Assembly (NCBI GenBank): GCA_964036315.1
Contig: OZ038485.1
Coordinates: forward strand, 101,971,841-102,035,840
Direction: 5' to 3'
Origin: Acanthosepion esculentum
Lineage: Eukaryota; Mollusca; Cephalopoda; Sepiida; Sepiidae
DNA length: 64,000 bases
Below the pieces are notes generated by a model, which saw only the letters and a program-made list of their open reading frames with translations, made no database searches and had not been told where the DNA came from. The first letter of the stretch is position 1. Each line of letters opens with the position of its first letter. A program made the translations under genes and the position numbers. Below, in pieces: positions 33,705 to 45,284 of the stretch.

Positions 33705-33835
33705 CCTGGAGTAGTGGTTAGTTATTTCACACAAGATTGCTTACACCTGTAATGAGTTTGATTCTCACTGGCACCTCTACTAATGGCCTTGTGTCAGACT
33801 TAGTGAAGCTTAATGAGCACTGATATCCTTGATGT
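33705..33835 (+). mobile_element. SINE family F1, diverged
   Basis: 'ggagtagtggttagttattt', 'gagtttgattctcactggca' (B-box-like) and 'aatggccttgtgtcagactt' follow the F1 order. Confidence 0.5.
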
Positions 33836-34070
33836 ATGAATGGGGGGGGTGGAACAAAGCACTAATTCAGCCTTTGATTTATAAAACCACTTGAAATATT
33901 TCTACATTTGTCTCATAATAGTTTTTACACTTAGTGTATCAAATATACACACACACACACACACACATACACAATGTAACAACTATACTTTGTATGAACA
34001 CTATTTTGTAACAAAAAAAATCATTACTGCCTTCTCCAAATGCAATATTTAAACCCATGATTGTAGTCTC

Positions 34071-34129
<59 letters not shown>

Positions 34130-35224
34130 TCTATTTGTCTTCAAATTTATGCCCCCCACCCACCTACTCTATTTGCTCAGCTTTTCAAGTCTACCTTCTT
34201 CACGTGCATCTTTCTCCTGTATAATTCTTTACCCACTATATGCCTTTTTTTTTTCTCCTTGGTTTTTCTTCATTTCAATCATCAAACTAAATCCCATTAT
34301 CATTATGCCATCAGTTATTATTCAGTCAATATTTGTAATCTTAAATCCTGTTCTCTCCCTAAATTCCAAGATAGTATTAACAATTACTTCCATAATTCAA
34401 GCATTACAATGTGGGTGAGGGAAATGATGATGATTAAGAGAGTAACATCATTAAACTAAAATAAATTATCATCTATAATTAAAGAAATTTCATCAGATAT
34501 ATGGAAAACTATAAGAGCACACTTTTTTCTTTCAACTATTTACACATAATAATAATAAAAAAATAAGAGATCATAACAAAGTAATTGTTTGAAAAGTCAA
34601 ACTAATATCTCTTTCTTTCAACGGCTTTATTACTACATGATAATTGAGAAAAATTGTGTGTATATATATATATATATATATAATCTCACACATTGAGTGC
34701 TGGTGTTAATAAAATAGTGCTCGGTGTAATATAACAGAGCTATTAAGTATATATTAATAAATATACATTTTTTTTCTCAGTCATGCTACCGGCGAGGAAA
34801 AATTGTGTGTATGTATATATATATATATATGTATGCAAGCAAGCATCTTTTTTTCCACACATAATCATCCTTTAAACTTCTTTCTAGACACACACACACA
34901 CACACACACACACAGAGGATAACTGCCATTATTTCTTATCTGGAAAATTTAACAAATTAATAATAAAATTATTTAATTTTAAAAAAAAATATGAAGAAAT
35001 AAAAAATTTTAAAACTCAAATGCATATGTAAATTGAAATATAAATATTAATGAAATCTAATAGTAAAGTTGTACTGCACACATGTGTGAGTGCATTGTTG
35101 ACCTGGACAAAGGGGAATACCCCCCCCCCATTCACACGCACACTCAAAAAAATCTATATATCTGATTATTTGATCATATTTTATGGCTGATTTAATTTTT
35201 TTTTTTTTTTTTTTTGCAAGTGAC
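33836..35224. other. Spacer with TA, CA and AC tracts
   Basis: Includes (TA)25 at 34075-34124, (TA)n at 34660-34682 and (CA)n tracts at 33950-33968 and 34888-34914. No gene recognised. 35140-35224 may be the left half of a family M MITE split by the F2 SINE that follows. Confidence 0.35.
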
Positions 35225-35400
35225 CTTTTGCATTGACAATCTTTTTGAGAATAACAATGATTTGACCAATAGTTAGGGGTAATGGGTTCATGTCCTTAAG
35301 GGTATTTGCATGTAATGAATGCAATGAACCTGACTGGAATTTGACCTCAGCTCTCCGATTTCTCATTCCAAGTTGCTGTCCATTTCACCACCCACTCAAT
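35225..35400 (-). mobile_element. SINE family F2
   Basis: Reversed F2 copy ('gcaatgaacctgactggaat', 'ctctccgatttctcattcca'). 'atattttatg' occurs on both sides (about 35178 and 35407) and may be its target-site duplication within a family M MITE whose right end is at 35412-35460. Confidence 0.6.
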
Positions 35401-35604
35401 CAGTTATATTTTATGAAGTGGGTTGGGTCAGAAACTTCTTGGCACCACCCCCACTTTACATGCCCACATTGTATTACAATTAAAAATGATTGTTCATCAA
35501 TATTATTGATGTAAATTATTATTTATTAAAAAATAATAGATATAGGGATTAAAATTTGTTCTATTTTTGTAACTTATACATTTAGCGTATGTAATTTTTA
35601 TTTT

Positions 35605-35790
35605 GACCTGCTTAAAGTGGGAGTAGAGCTGCAATTCAAAAGGTTCAAATTCCAGCCGAGGCTACTGCATTCACTTTCACACAATCCTTTCTCCACTTCA
35701 CATCTGGGTTAACATTGCAAGACAGCCTAGGCTCTCTAGCCTTGGTTGGCAGCTTGTCTAAGAGAATTTCAGAACCATTCAGTTATGGGA
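35605..35790 (+). mobile_element. SINE family F2
   Basis: B-box-like 'ggttcaaattccagccgagg', then the body 'gacagcctaggctctctagc' and 'ttggcagcttgtctaagaga'. The stretch 35791-36050 after it has no recognised feature. Confidence 0.6.
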
Positions 35791-36054
35791 CTAGTAGTTC
35801 AACCTTATATAGCCTACTTACTACTGAAACCACTACAGCAACACCCAGCATAATAAGGCTGTGGTCCTGTTGTAGCATACCTACAGACAATAATGGGTAT
35901 GCCACCATTCACGTAAATACAGTAGTAAATACTGTATGTTGGTCTGCAGTTGGAGATTCATTGTGGAATTCACTTGACTCACTTCTAACAGTTACTTACT
36001 TCTTCTACACGCTGCTGGCAAATCTTGTGTTGTTCTTGTCCTGAGTATTATCGT

Positions 36055-36415
36055 TCGTGTGATTATTCTCTTCACTAACCTTCCCTAGGTTACAACAGGT
36101 CCTATACATCACAGGGGAGTCTCAGTGAGTTATGTGCCATGAGTGATACACATTTAGGCGATCATGTATCTTTCGATAGATGACTGACAAGGCAGATTTT
36201 TTTCCTGCAGTAGACCAATTGCCATCCAAGGCTATAAAACTCAGGCTGAACTGCTATTTACCCATAGCTGGGGGAAGAAGAGGATTCATACCTTTCCAAA
36301 GGGCATTAGCATGTAAGTGAATGTAATGGATTTGACAAGAATTTGAACTCTGCTCTTCAATTCCTCAATCCGATCTGCTATCCATTACTCCACTGTGCCT
36401 CCCAGGGAAGTCTAC
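36055..36415 (-). mobile_element. SINE family F2, near full length
   Basis: Read on the minus strand it has the tRNA-like head ('gaggcacagtggagtaatgg', B box 'gttcaaattcttgtcaaatc'), the middle ('ccagctatgggtaaatagca', 'ccttggatggcaattggtct') and the distal body ('catctatcgaaagatacatg', 'catggcacataactcactga'). It parallels 37085-37455 closely. Confidence 0.7.
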
Positions 36416-37084
36416 AGGTTTTTACTAGTAATATCATCATAATGCCCTCATTCCAATGGAGGTAACATGCCTGACAAATCTAAGTATGACTCTGTTTAAA
36501 ATTGAATAATTTCTGGATACTACCTTTGTCACAAAAAGATGACTGCTACTGTAATTTGGTAATCAGTGATCTAGTATAATAAAATGATAAAACAAGGCAA
36601 GTCCTCTGAGCCAATGAAAAATAAGTGTTCCCAATATAAATTATTTAATATTAACTGTCTAGAATAATTTAGTTAGATGAGTTCTAAATATATTCTAAAG
36701 TTAAATGGGGTGGGTGCCTCCCTCATAGCTATTTTCCTGCTGGTGCGAGTTAGTTTGAACTTCTGTTAAAAGCTGAAATTTTAAATTTTGATTATTTTTG
36801 TTTCATGGCGGGTAGGTGGAAAATTAAAGTACAACAATTTGCCTACCTATTTAACTTGTACTTAAATATATCAAGAAAAAATAATCCTTTTTTTTTTTTT
36901 TTTTTTAACCCATAGTTCTAACTGAAAGATGAAAATTGAGTTAATAGAAGTGGTTGGAAAATGTCTTTATTGATTACGTAAATTTTAATGACACGTATAA
37001 TCAGTTTTCTTTTATATAATGTTTTGAAAGAATATCATTTTGAATGTATTTTGTCTGTAATTATCAAAATTCATGTACTCCTTG
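36416..37084. other. Unassigned spacer
   Basis: AT-rich with a T-run at 36888-36906. No feature recognised. Confidence 0.3.
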
Positions 37085-37455
37085 GTGTTGGATAATGGTT
37101 AATGAACTTGACTGGTTGACACTTTTAGAGAGACTAGTTTAATCCTAATTGGGTACCCCATCAGTCAGTTAAGTGCCATACATGGGTAATCGTGTAACTT
37201 TCAATAAATGACTGACGAGGCCAATTTTTTTGTCCGTAATAGGTTGCCATTTCTTTCCGTGGTAGACTGGTTGCCAACCAAGGCTAAAGAACCTAGTCTG
37301 TCCTGCTATTCAACCCATAGCTAGGGGGAGAAGAGATTGAATCATACTTTTCCCAAGGGTATTTGTGTGTAAGTGAATCTAACGAACTCTACTGGAATTT
37401 GAACTCGGCCCTCTGAGTTCTCACTCTGAGATGATATCAATTACACCGCAATGAT
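37085..37455 (-). mobile_element. SINE family F2, near full length
   Basis: Same order and orientation as 36055-36415: 'tgactgacgaggccaatttt', 'ggtagactggttgccaacca', 'atagctagggggagaagaga', 'cggccctctgagttctcact'. The two copies lie about 1 kb apart in the same direction. Confidence 0.7.
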
Positions 37456-37904
37456 TTGTGGCAAACTAAGTTAAGTAAATTACGCCACTCAAAATTCAGT
37501 AATGTCGGTTCACTTTCAGGAAATTTATTTTGTAGAATTTTTTTAATCAAGCTTAAATATCATGTATTATTAAAAAAAAAAAAAGAAACAGATACTACAC
37601 TTTGATCTAGAGCAGTGACAGTAATACGGCAACAACTCCAAGTAGAAGCTTTATTTGACTAATTCAGCTTTAGCACTGAAAAAAAGTTTTTATTGTGATG
37701 AATGGTTACAAGCGAGTGTGGACTATCGAAAGGCAAGAAAAATGTGTACTAAAAAATAATATGCCAAGAAGAAATGTATTAATTTATTTAATTTTATTTT
37801 CTGCTTATTTAATTGAAATATTTGAAAGTGGTAAAAATAAAATTAGCAATTAAGCAGTTTTATATAGGTAAAAACCATGTGACCTTGCTCTTAATATTTA
37901 GAAA
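37456..37904. other. Unassigned spacer
   Basis: No feature recognised. Confidence 0.3.
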
Positions 37905-38440
37905 CTAAAACTCTTCCCTTTGCTGGTATTCCATACATTTAGTAACAGTATCCATGTATGGGCAGGAGCTACCCAGTCTTCACTTTCCAGTCTCAATAGA
38001 GTCCGAAAGCATCCTTGTGATGACAAATTATTTTCCACCTTACTATCCCTTTCCAGCAGAGAAAATGTCACAAGCCTCTTGCTGCTCTATCGCTATTTCC
38101 ATGGAAAGTTTTCAGACGAACTACATTCCTTAGTTCCCCCAGTTCTAACCTTCACGGCTAAGACCTGCCATGCCACACTCATTGTAGCGAACCACCCTCG
38201 TTCCCTTCGTATTCCATTGATGAGTTGTAAGTTTCACGTGAGTAGCTTCTTCCCATGAACCACTATGTGAAACTGACTCACAAGCGGATGCTTCCCCAGT
38301 TATTACAATGTTAATCTGTTCAAGTCTAGGGTTAACTGTTATCTTCCCAACATATCCTCATAAACTGTGCTTCTTCTTCTGTAACCCTCTACCTGGAGTG
38401 GCTCTTGGGCTTTGTACAGAGTGAACATCACCATATAAAA
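37905..38440 (+). pseudogene. LINE family B C-terminal relic
   Basis: The frame contains VRKHPCDDKLFSTLLSLSSR, LLYRYFHGKFSDELHSLVPP, AKTCHATLIVANHPRSLRIP and KFHVSSFFP. After a frameshift the CFPD-type end ('gcggatgcttccccagttat') follows, then the 3' signature 'ggctcttgggctttgtacag'. This is the most complete family B tail here and the best reference for the copies at 400, 4950 and 14430. It lacks RT catalytic motifs. Confidence 0.75.
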
Positions 38441-38770
38441 AAATGTGTGGGCAGCATAACAGTTATTGACAGGGAAAGTGGAAGTGATGAGCAAATTCCA
38501 GCCTAGTCTGCTATGTTGTCTATTACACTGACACCCTTGGAAAAAGCAATTATTCATTTCATCCCCTCCTAGCTATGGGTTAAATAATAGAACTCACTTG
38601 GTTTTCTAGCTTTGGATTGATACCTAGTCTACTCTGAATTAAAAAAAACAAAAAACGGAGAAGACTACGGAAAATAAAACTCTTTCCCAAGAAATTGTAG
38701 CAATTCACAGATAATATAGAAATTGAGTCAAGTAAACAATGACTGCTTTTGTTCTGAAGGGACAAGGCTT
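38425..38770 (+). mobile_element. SINE family F2
   Basis: The head 'gtgggcagcataacagttat' starts directly at the LINE B tail. The body and the distal 'tttcccaagaaattgtagca' block match 63455-63780. Confidence 0.6.
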
Positions 38771-39022
38771 AAACAATAAAATTAAAGGAAAATTTGTTGA
38801 TGTCATTACTATATTTTCATATCTGAAATAGCAAAATTAATTTTGTAGATGATAATCAGCATTTTTCTTTTCTAAGCCACAATTTAAAAAAAGCCAAAAA
38901 TGGGTTTTGAGAATAGTAAGTTTTTTTTAACCTGATGTTTTAGGATTCATTTTATCTGTCTGTTAGCAAAAAATCCTTAACATAGAACTTTCAAATGTAT
39001 GTATGTATGTATGTGTGTGTGT

Positions 39023-39072
<50 letters not shown>

Positions 39073-39465
39073 AAATATATACTAGTATTTTAATCTTTGT
39101 TTCAGATTATATATATTTTATTTTCAGCTTCCTCATGTGTGCTCATGTGACACCCACCTGGTGGTTTTAAGATGCGAGTACTTCTTTTTATCAGTATCCT
39201 TAGGGTACCAAAAGTATAGATAGTACACTGGGTTTGCATTAAATTGTCTCTAAAAATATGCTTGTAAAATCACTACAAGTTCTCAATATCATTATACACA
39301 TACTATAATGGAAACAAAATATACTGGTGTATTTTTTTCTTTCACCTTTTCCTGTTATAGAAGACAGTGTTTCTAAGTATAATTATGTATAAGTTAAGAA
39401 TAAAGCTTGTAGTAGTCTGAAACTGAAAAGAAAATCAGTGTAGGATTTATAATCCTACACTGATA

Positions 39466-39496
<31 letters not shown>

Positions 39497-39850
39497 GAGA
39501 TTTCTAGTAGATATGTACCTTTCAAAACAAAGACTCCATTGAGACAGACTTGTAATAAAGAAGACAAAGCCCAAAAAGGAAAACTATTTTAAAAATTTGT
39601 TGAAAATAGATCCCCAAAAATCCACTTTTCAATTCTAAAGAAAATCAGTGTGCAAGCTTGCATTTTATATTCTACGACTGTAATACCTGTCATAAATGAA
39701 TGGATTATTTATGTCCACATTGGTAATTTCTGCTAACAACAACAGTACCTATTGGTGTTTGACTGAGGATCAATCTATCCTTCCTTAGCCCACCTTAGTC
39801 AGTGTTTTTTGCATAGTCCCCAACTTGGTACTTACAAATGTTATCCTACT
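38771..39850. other. Spacer with microsatellite and small hairpin
   Basis: (TG)n/(TA)n at 39000-39066. A perfect 16-bp hairpin, aatcagtgtaggatt mirrored by aatcctacactgatt-like text, lies at 39431-39467, followed by a T-run to 39492. No gene recognised. Confidence 0.4.
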
Positions 39851-39853
39851 AGT

Positions 39854-40287
39854 ATCTGTCTATATTTCTGAGATGAGGTATTATGTACACTATTTACATT
39901 TTTATTATTTTTTTAAACTCTTTGGGTGCTGTCACTGGATCTAACCAATGCCTTTATCCACTGTGGATAAAGTCCCTTAAGGACACATGGCAGAGTGGAT
40001 AAAGGCACTGGTCAGATCCAGTGACAGGACCCAAAGAGTTGTGAGTTCAATACCTGGTTAAGGCGGTGGGGAACTTGGAGAGGTGAATTAACAGGAGATA
40101 ACTGATAACTGACATCCATTAGACATGGGACATAAAACTAGAACAGTCTATCCCAGAGAGTGAAATAAAGGGTTCAGTTCAACATACCAATCATCTGAAA
40201 AAGGCCGGAGTGTACAATGGTCGAAACATTGTGATAAATATGGCAACAAAGATGAGGACAATAGTCCAAATAATGTAAATAGTGTTA
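39854..40287 (-). mobile_element. Fold-back tRNA-SINE, copy 3 (minus)
   Basis: It is flanked by a perfect 13-bp target-site duplication, ttatcctactagt (39841-39853 and 40288-40300). On the minus strand there is a complete antisense unit, a hinge near 39965-39985 where 'tttatccactgtg' faces 'cagagtggataaa', then a sense head fragment and the terminal 'catctcagaaatatagacag' block. The plus strand shows the tRNA-like head 'ggcagagtggataaaggcac' and B-box-like 'gagttcaatacc'. Confidence 0.8.
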
Positions 40288-40300
40288 TTATCCTACTAGT

Positions 40301-40965
40301 TAGACAATGCTATCTACCTCCACTCTTCTATGTTGAATAAGTTGGTGGGGGACGGTACAAGTTTTTTTTTTTTTTTTTTTTTAACTGAATACTAATACTA
40401 CCTTATGTAACCTAAAGTTTTTCATACTTCATGCCATCCCCACCCTGCTGATATATTTTTTTAAACAGAAGGCATTAATGGTACCAACTAATTTAGTACC
40501 CTCGCCACCTCGAATAAAAATTCATAAGAACTTTCAACATCCATTCCCAATGATGAGTCCCACCAGCTTATTAGGCATAGATTAGGTTAGATGTTTGAAT
40601 TAAGGCAGGGTTCACTTGTTTATTTTTAAGTTTGCTTTTACATGACTAGTTACACCCAGAGAAACAATGAAATGTTTTAAAAGAAAAGCCATACTATTCA
40701 TTATCATGATTTAGTTTTTATTTCTTTAAGTTAATAAATGGTAAAGATGAGATTAGTCTTATTCATACAGGAAACATTCAACATTCGTTGGCTAAACGAT
40801 TAACACTATTGCCAGTTAAAATTTATAAAAACTTTCTCTTAAAATAGTTTTCAGGAAAATGGGTTTCTCAAACCCACTGTTATTGTTCTTTCTAATAGTG
40901 ATGGGAGTTTTTACACTTATCTTAAAGAAAAGTTTAGAAAGGAAAGTCAAAATTTTATAGCATTA
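40301..40965. other. Unassigned spacer
   Basis: T-run at 40363-40382. No other feature recognised. Confidence 0.3.
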
Positions 40966-40969
40966 TTTT

Positions 40970-41760
40970 GCCTTTCAGTTATATGCTGCATATTTTAGTT
41001 GTTGCTGCTGTTGAAAGCCTTCAAATAATGCAGTTTCTGTTATTTAGTAAGATACTTTGTTTGTGATTCTGTAGCACCAGTCTACAAGATGTGATGAAAG
41101 ATCATCCTTTATTATTAATATTTAAAAAAAAAATTTTTAAGGCCTAGAGCAGTGGTTCCCAAATTACTTTTTCATTTGGGCTGCCTTTTTGGAATGAAAA
41201 TTTGTTTATGTGATAAAAAGTACATTTAAAAATAAAAAAAAATAATGGAGAGAGGATTAAAGGGAGATAACTGCGGATTCAAAGTCAGAACATTATCATT
41301 GATAACTCTCTCCTTCAATTTGCAGATCCTAGTTACTATATTCATAATACTTGATATAATGCAAAAATATCACAATGATAAAATCGGTCAATAATTATTT
41401 ATAACTATTTATACTAGGAATCCTGCATGCATTCACAAGTTATCTATAATAATATTTTAAATTTTGAAATCATATTTATTTTTGCAATATTTATTTTTTA
41501 AAACTGTTTCTAAATCTTTGATTGTCTTTCAATCATTCCGCCTCACCTGCTATCCTCTTCTGCTGCACCTATGAGACACGCCTCACCATTTCAGAACCAC
41601 TGACCTAGAGGATTCATTCACCTGAAACCATTTTTAATAATTAACCTGAGAAAATGGATGTATATAACAGAGTTTAGAACTTTCTGCATAAGTTGGATGT
41701 CACATATGATCTCCATATGAGAGTCTAGATCTGACATGGCTGTGTAAGAACAACTCTAGT
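40970..41760. repeat. Dispersed repeat interrupted by a hAT MITE
   Basis: Its two parts (40970-41149 and 41611-41760) are contiguous in the relative at 4470-4800. There 'aagacctacatgcttcattt' corresponds to the join 'aggcctagag/gattcattca' here. Class unknown. Confidence 0.5.
41150..41602. mobile_element. hAT-type MITE with 8-bp target duplication
   Basis: The ends are CAGTGGTTCCCAAA and 'ttcagaaccactg', the widespread hAT terminal sequence. The flanks are gcctagag (41142-41149) and acctagag (41603-41610), a 7/8 match of the size expected for hAT. The interior is AT-rich and non-coding. The uninterrupted relative at 4470-4800 supports the insertion. Confidence 0.8.
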
Positions 41761-41761
41761 T

Positions 41762-42870
41762 CTAAAAGAAGCTATAAGAATTCCTGTAGGAGGTAGTGAA
41801 GGAAAGCAATAAGAAAGGACTAAACATCAATTGCAAGAAAACAGAATGCATGGTTATTAGCAAAAGGAAGAGCCTAATATGCAAATTACAAATCAGAGAT
41901 ACCAAAATCAAACAAGTACAACAATTTAAATATCTGGAAAACAGACGATGGAAAGTGTGACATTTAATCCGAAGGCACATTAGGATAGCAGAAGATGAGT
42001 TTCAAAAGCTAAGCCAAGTATTAGAAAAAGAAAATTTCATGAGAAACGTAGATGAATACTGAACTGTTAGATAATATCAGTCCTCCTATATAGCAGTGAA
42101 AGCTGGACATTCTCCTCACAGATGAATAGACTTGAAGCAACAGAAATTTTGTTCTACAGAAGAATGCTGAGAATACCATGGACTAAACATGTGGCCAACA
42201 ACAGTTTTAGAGAAGATGGAAATAAAAAGAACACTTATACTTAACATCAGGAAGAGACAGCTGAAATTTCTAGGGCATATAATGAGGAAAGGGAGCTTGG
42301 AAAATTTGAACTATTTACATTATTTGGACTATTGTCCTCATCTTTGTCGCCATATTTATTACAACATTTCGGCTGTTATACGATCTGGCTTTCTTCAGGT
42401 GCTTGGAAATGTGAACTGAACCCTTTATTTCGCTCACTGGGGTAGACTGTTCTAGTTCCACTTGCCATGTCCTCAAGGACACATGGCACAGTGGATAAAG
42501 GCGTTGGTTAGATCCAGTGACAGGACCCAAAGAGTGTCAGTTCAATACCTGGTTAAGGTAGTGGAGAACTTGAAGACATTGGGGCATTGACAGGAGATAA
42601 CTGATAACTGACATCCATTAAAAACATGGCACGTGGAACTAGAACATAATACCTCATCTCAGAAATATAGACAGATATTGGAAAATTTGATACAACAGAT
42701 TGAAGGCAAGAGAAACAGAAGAGAACAATGCCTGACCTACTTAGCAAGCTTGAGTAAATGGATGGCGGTACAAGGTTTAGGAGAGATATCAAAAGACAAA
42801 ATCTATTAAGAATGACAAAGGGTAGGAAGTTGTAGAGAGCCATGATTGCCAATATCCTGAAGGGTATGAC
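41762..42870 (+). pseudogene. LINE ORF2 C-terminal relic split by a fold-back SINE
   Basis: Frames on the plus strand read GLNINCKKTECMVISKRKSL, IRDTKIKQVQQFKYLE, RIAEDEFQKLSQVLEKE, then IKRTLILNIRKRQLKFLGHI and MRKGSLENL up to the insertion. After it comes ENLIQQIEGKRNRREQCLTY, then SKWMAVQGLGEISKDK. This is the RTE/RT-thumb tail very common in invertebrates ('KT..M.VSK', 'Q...F.YLG', 'LGH..R...LE.L...G.I.GKR.RG.QR'). Removing the SINE (42310-42677) restores the reading phase through its 13-bp duplication, although other stops remain. The copy is dead but not ancient. Confidence 0.8.
42310..42677 (+). mobile_element. Fold-back tRNA-SINE, copy 4, inside a LINE
   Basis: It is flanked by a perfect 13-bp duplication, ttggaaaatttga (42297-42309 and 42678-42690). 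The order is: antisense 'ctatttacattatttggact', antisense tail and body, hinge 'ccatgtcctcaaggacacat' (an inverted join), sense head 'ggcacagtggataaaggcgt', sense body to 'gaactagaac', then the terminal 'acctcatctcagaaatatag'. The sense tail is deleted. The host LINE frame proves both boundaries. Confidence 0.85.
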
Positions 42871-43481
42871 ACACAGAAGAAGCATCTTGCAATGATGGAC
42901 AAAAGTATTCCTACACCTAACTATCCTGTCTGGGGTTTCTTTAAGTCCTATATTAATTTTTTTTATAACTGATCTATACACCAAATTAAAGTACATTCTC
43001 TGAATTCACCTAAAGTACAAAATAAAACAGATGATCATGTTGATAGACTTTGAAACAAAAGTACATGTTTATATTTATTTATGTCTTCTATTTCACATAT
43101 TTTATTAGTACTTGAAAAATAGTAATTTCACATATTTTATTAGTATTTGAACATCAGAAATACTTTTTTCTAAATATGAAACAAGTTTTTAACTAAATAA
43201 AACTAAGATATTTCTTCAGATGTCATTTACATGCTTGTGAACTTCAGCTGAAAACATGTAAGTAAAGATGAAAACTGACAATACTTTGAATTTAATTTGT
43301 TGGATGTATCTAACATCAATCTTCCTTTTATCCTCAGATAAAAATAATTAAATGCTTACATAACTTATCAAAAAACCTTTCCTTGTAGATTCAAATCATA
43401 ATATATTGATATTAATAGTTATTTAAATTTTAAGTTTTTAAAAGTAACTTGTATGCAAATTTAGGAACTACTAATAGTTAT
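42871..43481. other. Unassigned spacer
   Basis: A short duplicated block, 'atttcacatattttattagt', occurs at about 43090 and 43124. Nothing else was recognised. Confidence 0.35.
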
Positions 43482-43592
43482 GAAGGAGGTGCTGAATATC
43501 CATTAGCCTGACCAAGAAAGGACTAAAATACTTTTGAATATTTCTCAGATTTTAAGAAGTAGATTGGACCAACAATTTTTAAGAACCACACT
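43482..43592. mobile_element. MITE family M, diverged
   Basis: 'gaaggaggtgctgaatatcc' at the left and 'ggaccaacaatttttaagaa' at the right match the family M ends at 60530-60650. Confidence 0.45.
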
Positions 43593-43599
43593 TTTATCT

Positions 43600-43735
43600 C
43601 TATATAATAAATATATAGAATATAAAGTTTTATCACTTAGATGATTGGTATGAGCTTCAGCATCCTGACTCTAGAGTTTTGTAGACACCTTCTAGCAATC
43701 ACTCCATTCACTCGTCAGATATCAGAAATAAAAAA
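43600..43735 (-). repeat. Family F hammerhead-like repeat
   Basis: The minus strand reads CTGACGA (43712-43718), then 'gtgaatggagtgattgct', 'gtctac' and AAAAC for GAAAC, then stem III ACT-CTAG-AGT and C. It lies next to (CA)n and (TA)n at 43741 onward. The mutated GAAA makes activity unlikely. Confidence 0.45.
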
Positions 43736-43781
43736 GAAAGGATACACACACACACACATATATATATTGATAATATTAGTG

Positions 43782-43782
43782 G

Positions 43783-43870
<88 letters not shown>
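43782..43870. repeat. (CT)n-(TA)n compound microsatellite
   Basis: CT repeats from 43782 to 43815, then about 27 TA repeats. Confidence 0.95.
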
Positions 43871-43877
<7 letters not shown>

Positions 43878-44224
43878 TTATTGATAAAATTAGTGGTCTT
43901 GTGTGTCTGTTTTTTTTTTTTTTTTTTATATACACACTGTAAAGATTTTTTTTTATATATTTATGCAAAGGCTAATGGTTCACCGACGAGAAACTCACCA
44001 GGTTTTTCTAACTCCCAAACAAGAAAGCCTTCCATGTTCTTATCCCATAAATGTCGGTGGCATTAATTTTCAGCTAAAAGTAGTTACCACACTTAGCTTG
44101 TGTGTTAGTGAGAGGTTTCTGTCAGGAACGTCTCCTAGCTGAGTGGGCTCCTGGGCTAGGGCTCAACACCACATCTTTTTATCAACAGATGGGCAAAGGA
44201 GTGAATTTTACCCCTGGTTTTAGA
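43871..44224. other. Unassigned spacer
   Basis: T-run at 43910-43927. No gene recognised. Confidence 0.3.
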
Positions 44225-44312
44225 TTCAGTTGTCTTTCTCTGATATAAATTGCCAACCAAGACTACAGAGTTCAGTCTACCCTGCTACCTTATTCACAAC
44301 TTGGGGGTGGGG
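44225..44312 (-). mobile_element. SINE family F2 fragment
   Basis: 'ttgccaaccaagactacaga' and 'cagtctaccctgctacctta' match the middle of the F2 body in reverse. Confidence 0.5.
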
Positions 44313-44499
44313 GGTAAAAAAAAGGAAGTTATAAATGCAAAACCAAATCAAATAGTAAAAATATATTCATTAAAAACGGGAGTTTCATTCCCTGAAATAA
44401 ATGGAAAAATAAATATTAAAATATTAATAGACAAATGTATACAAATAACCAAAATTTAGAAAAATAAATTTAAAAAGGTAATAATAAATCATTATGGAA

Positions 44500-45260
44500 A
44501 CTATTCTGATGAACTTTCTTCTTTGGCTTCTCAACTTCACAAATTTAAGCACAGTACTACAAAGTTACACCATTTTACAGTTGAAATTGCTTGATGTAAC
44601 CATAAATTCTATGCTAAAAGTTTCTTCTCTCACATGTATCACTTGTTGAACTTTTCCAGCTTCTTGCCTGTCCTGGGTATGACGATAATCTGCATTCGTG
44701 TCCTGGGTAAGACAATAAACTACGTACAACAGCAAGGCCTCTGATCAGGAGGTTTTGAGAAGTGTGGAACCACCTCTTAATTGCTGGTGTTCCCAGGTCC
44801 ACCCTTACCCGGGGTGGTAGCACCTGTTAGGGTCCCAGCTATGGGCAAATAGTTAACACTCAGACTACATCCGCATCCTGGGTATGACGATAAACTACAT
44901 CCATGTCCTGGGTAAGACGATAAACTACGTCCAACAGCAAGGCCTCTGATAATACGTTTTTGAAAAAATAATATTACCAGCTATGCATTTTTGAAAAAAT
45001 ATTACCAGCTATGTGTTTTTGAAAAAATATTACCAGCTATACATTTTTTAGGAAAAAAATATTAACAGAAATTGAATTTTGACAAAACAAATATTACCAG
45101 AAAAAATAAAAGTTGTCGGCATTAAATGACTCATTGAGGTTGATATGCCGTAAAACAAAACAAAACAAACCAAACCAGCTTCTTGCTTTCCAATCAACTT
45201 TGATCTTCAAAAATTTTAATGCAGTGTCATCATCTTCTGTCTCCTTGAATATGTAGTGAT
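44500..45260 (+). pseudogene. LINE family A tail interrupted by a retroposon
   Basis: 44500-44667 and 45187-45260 together give the family A tail ('gcacagtactacaaagtt', 'tttacagttgaaattgcttg', 'tttccagcttcttgc', then 'caactttgatcttcaaaaat'). Between them lies a 507-bp retroposon. A second family A copy in the opposite orientation follows from 45285, so two family A relics stand tail to tail. Confidence 0.65.
44668..45174 (+). mobile_element. Retroposon R, copy 1
   Basis: It is flanked by a perfect 12-bp duplication, ccagcttcttgc (44656-44667 and 45175-45186). It starts with repeated 'cctgggtatgacgataa' text. The middle 'agcaaggcctctgatcagga' and 'ggtggtagcacctgttaggg' follow. Then come three to four ~33-bp tandem units 'gaaaaaatattaccagctat' (44950-45045). 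It ends 'gaggttgatatgccgtaaaa' with an A-rich (caaa)n tail. No protein was recognised. It could be a SINE or a 5'-truncated LINE. Confidence 0.75.
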
Positions 45261-45284
45261 AGAGAAATAAATAACAATACCAAA

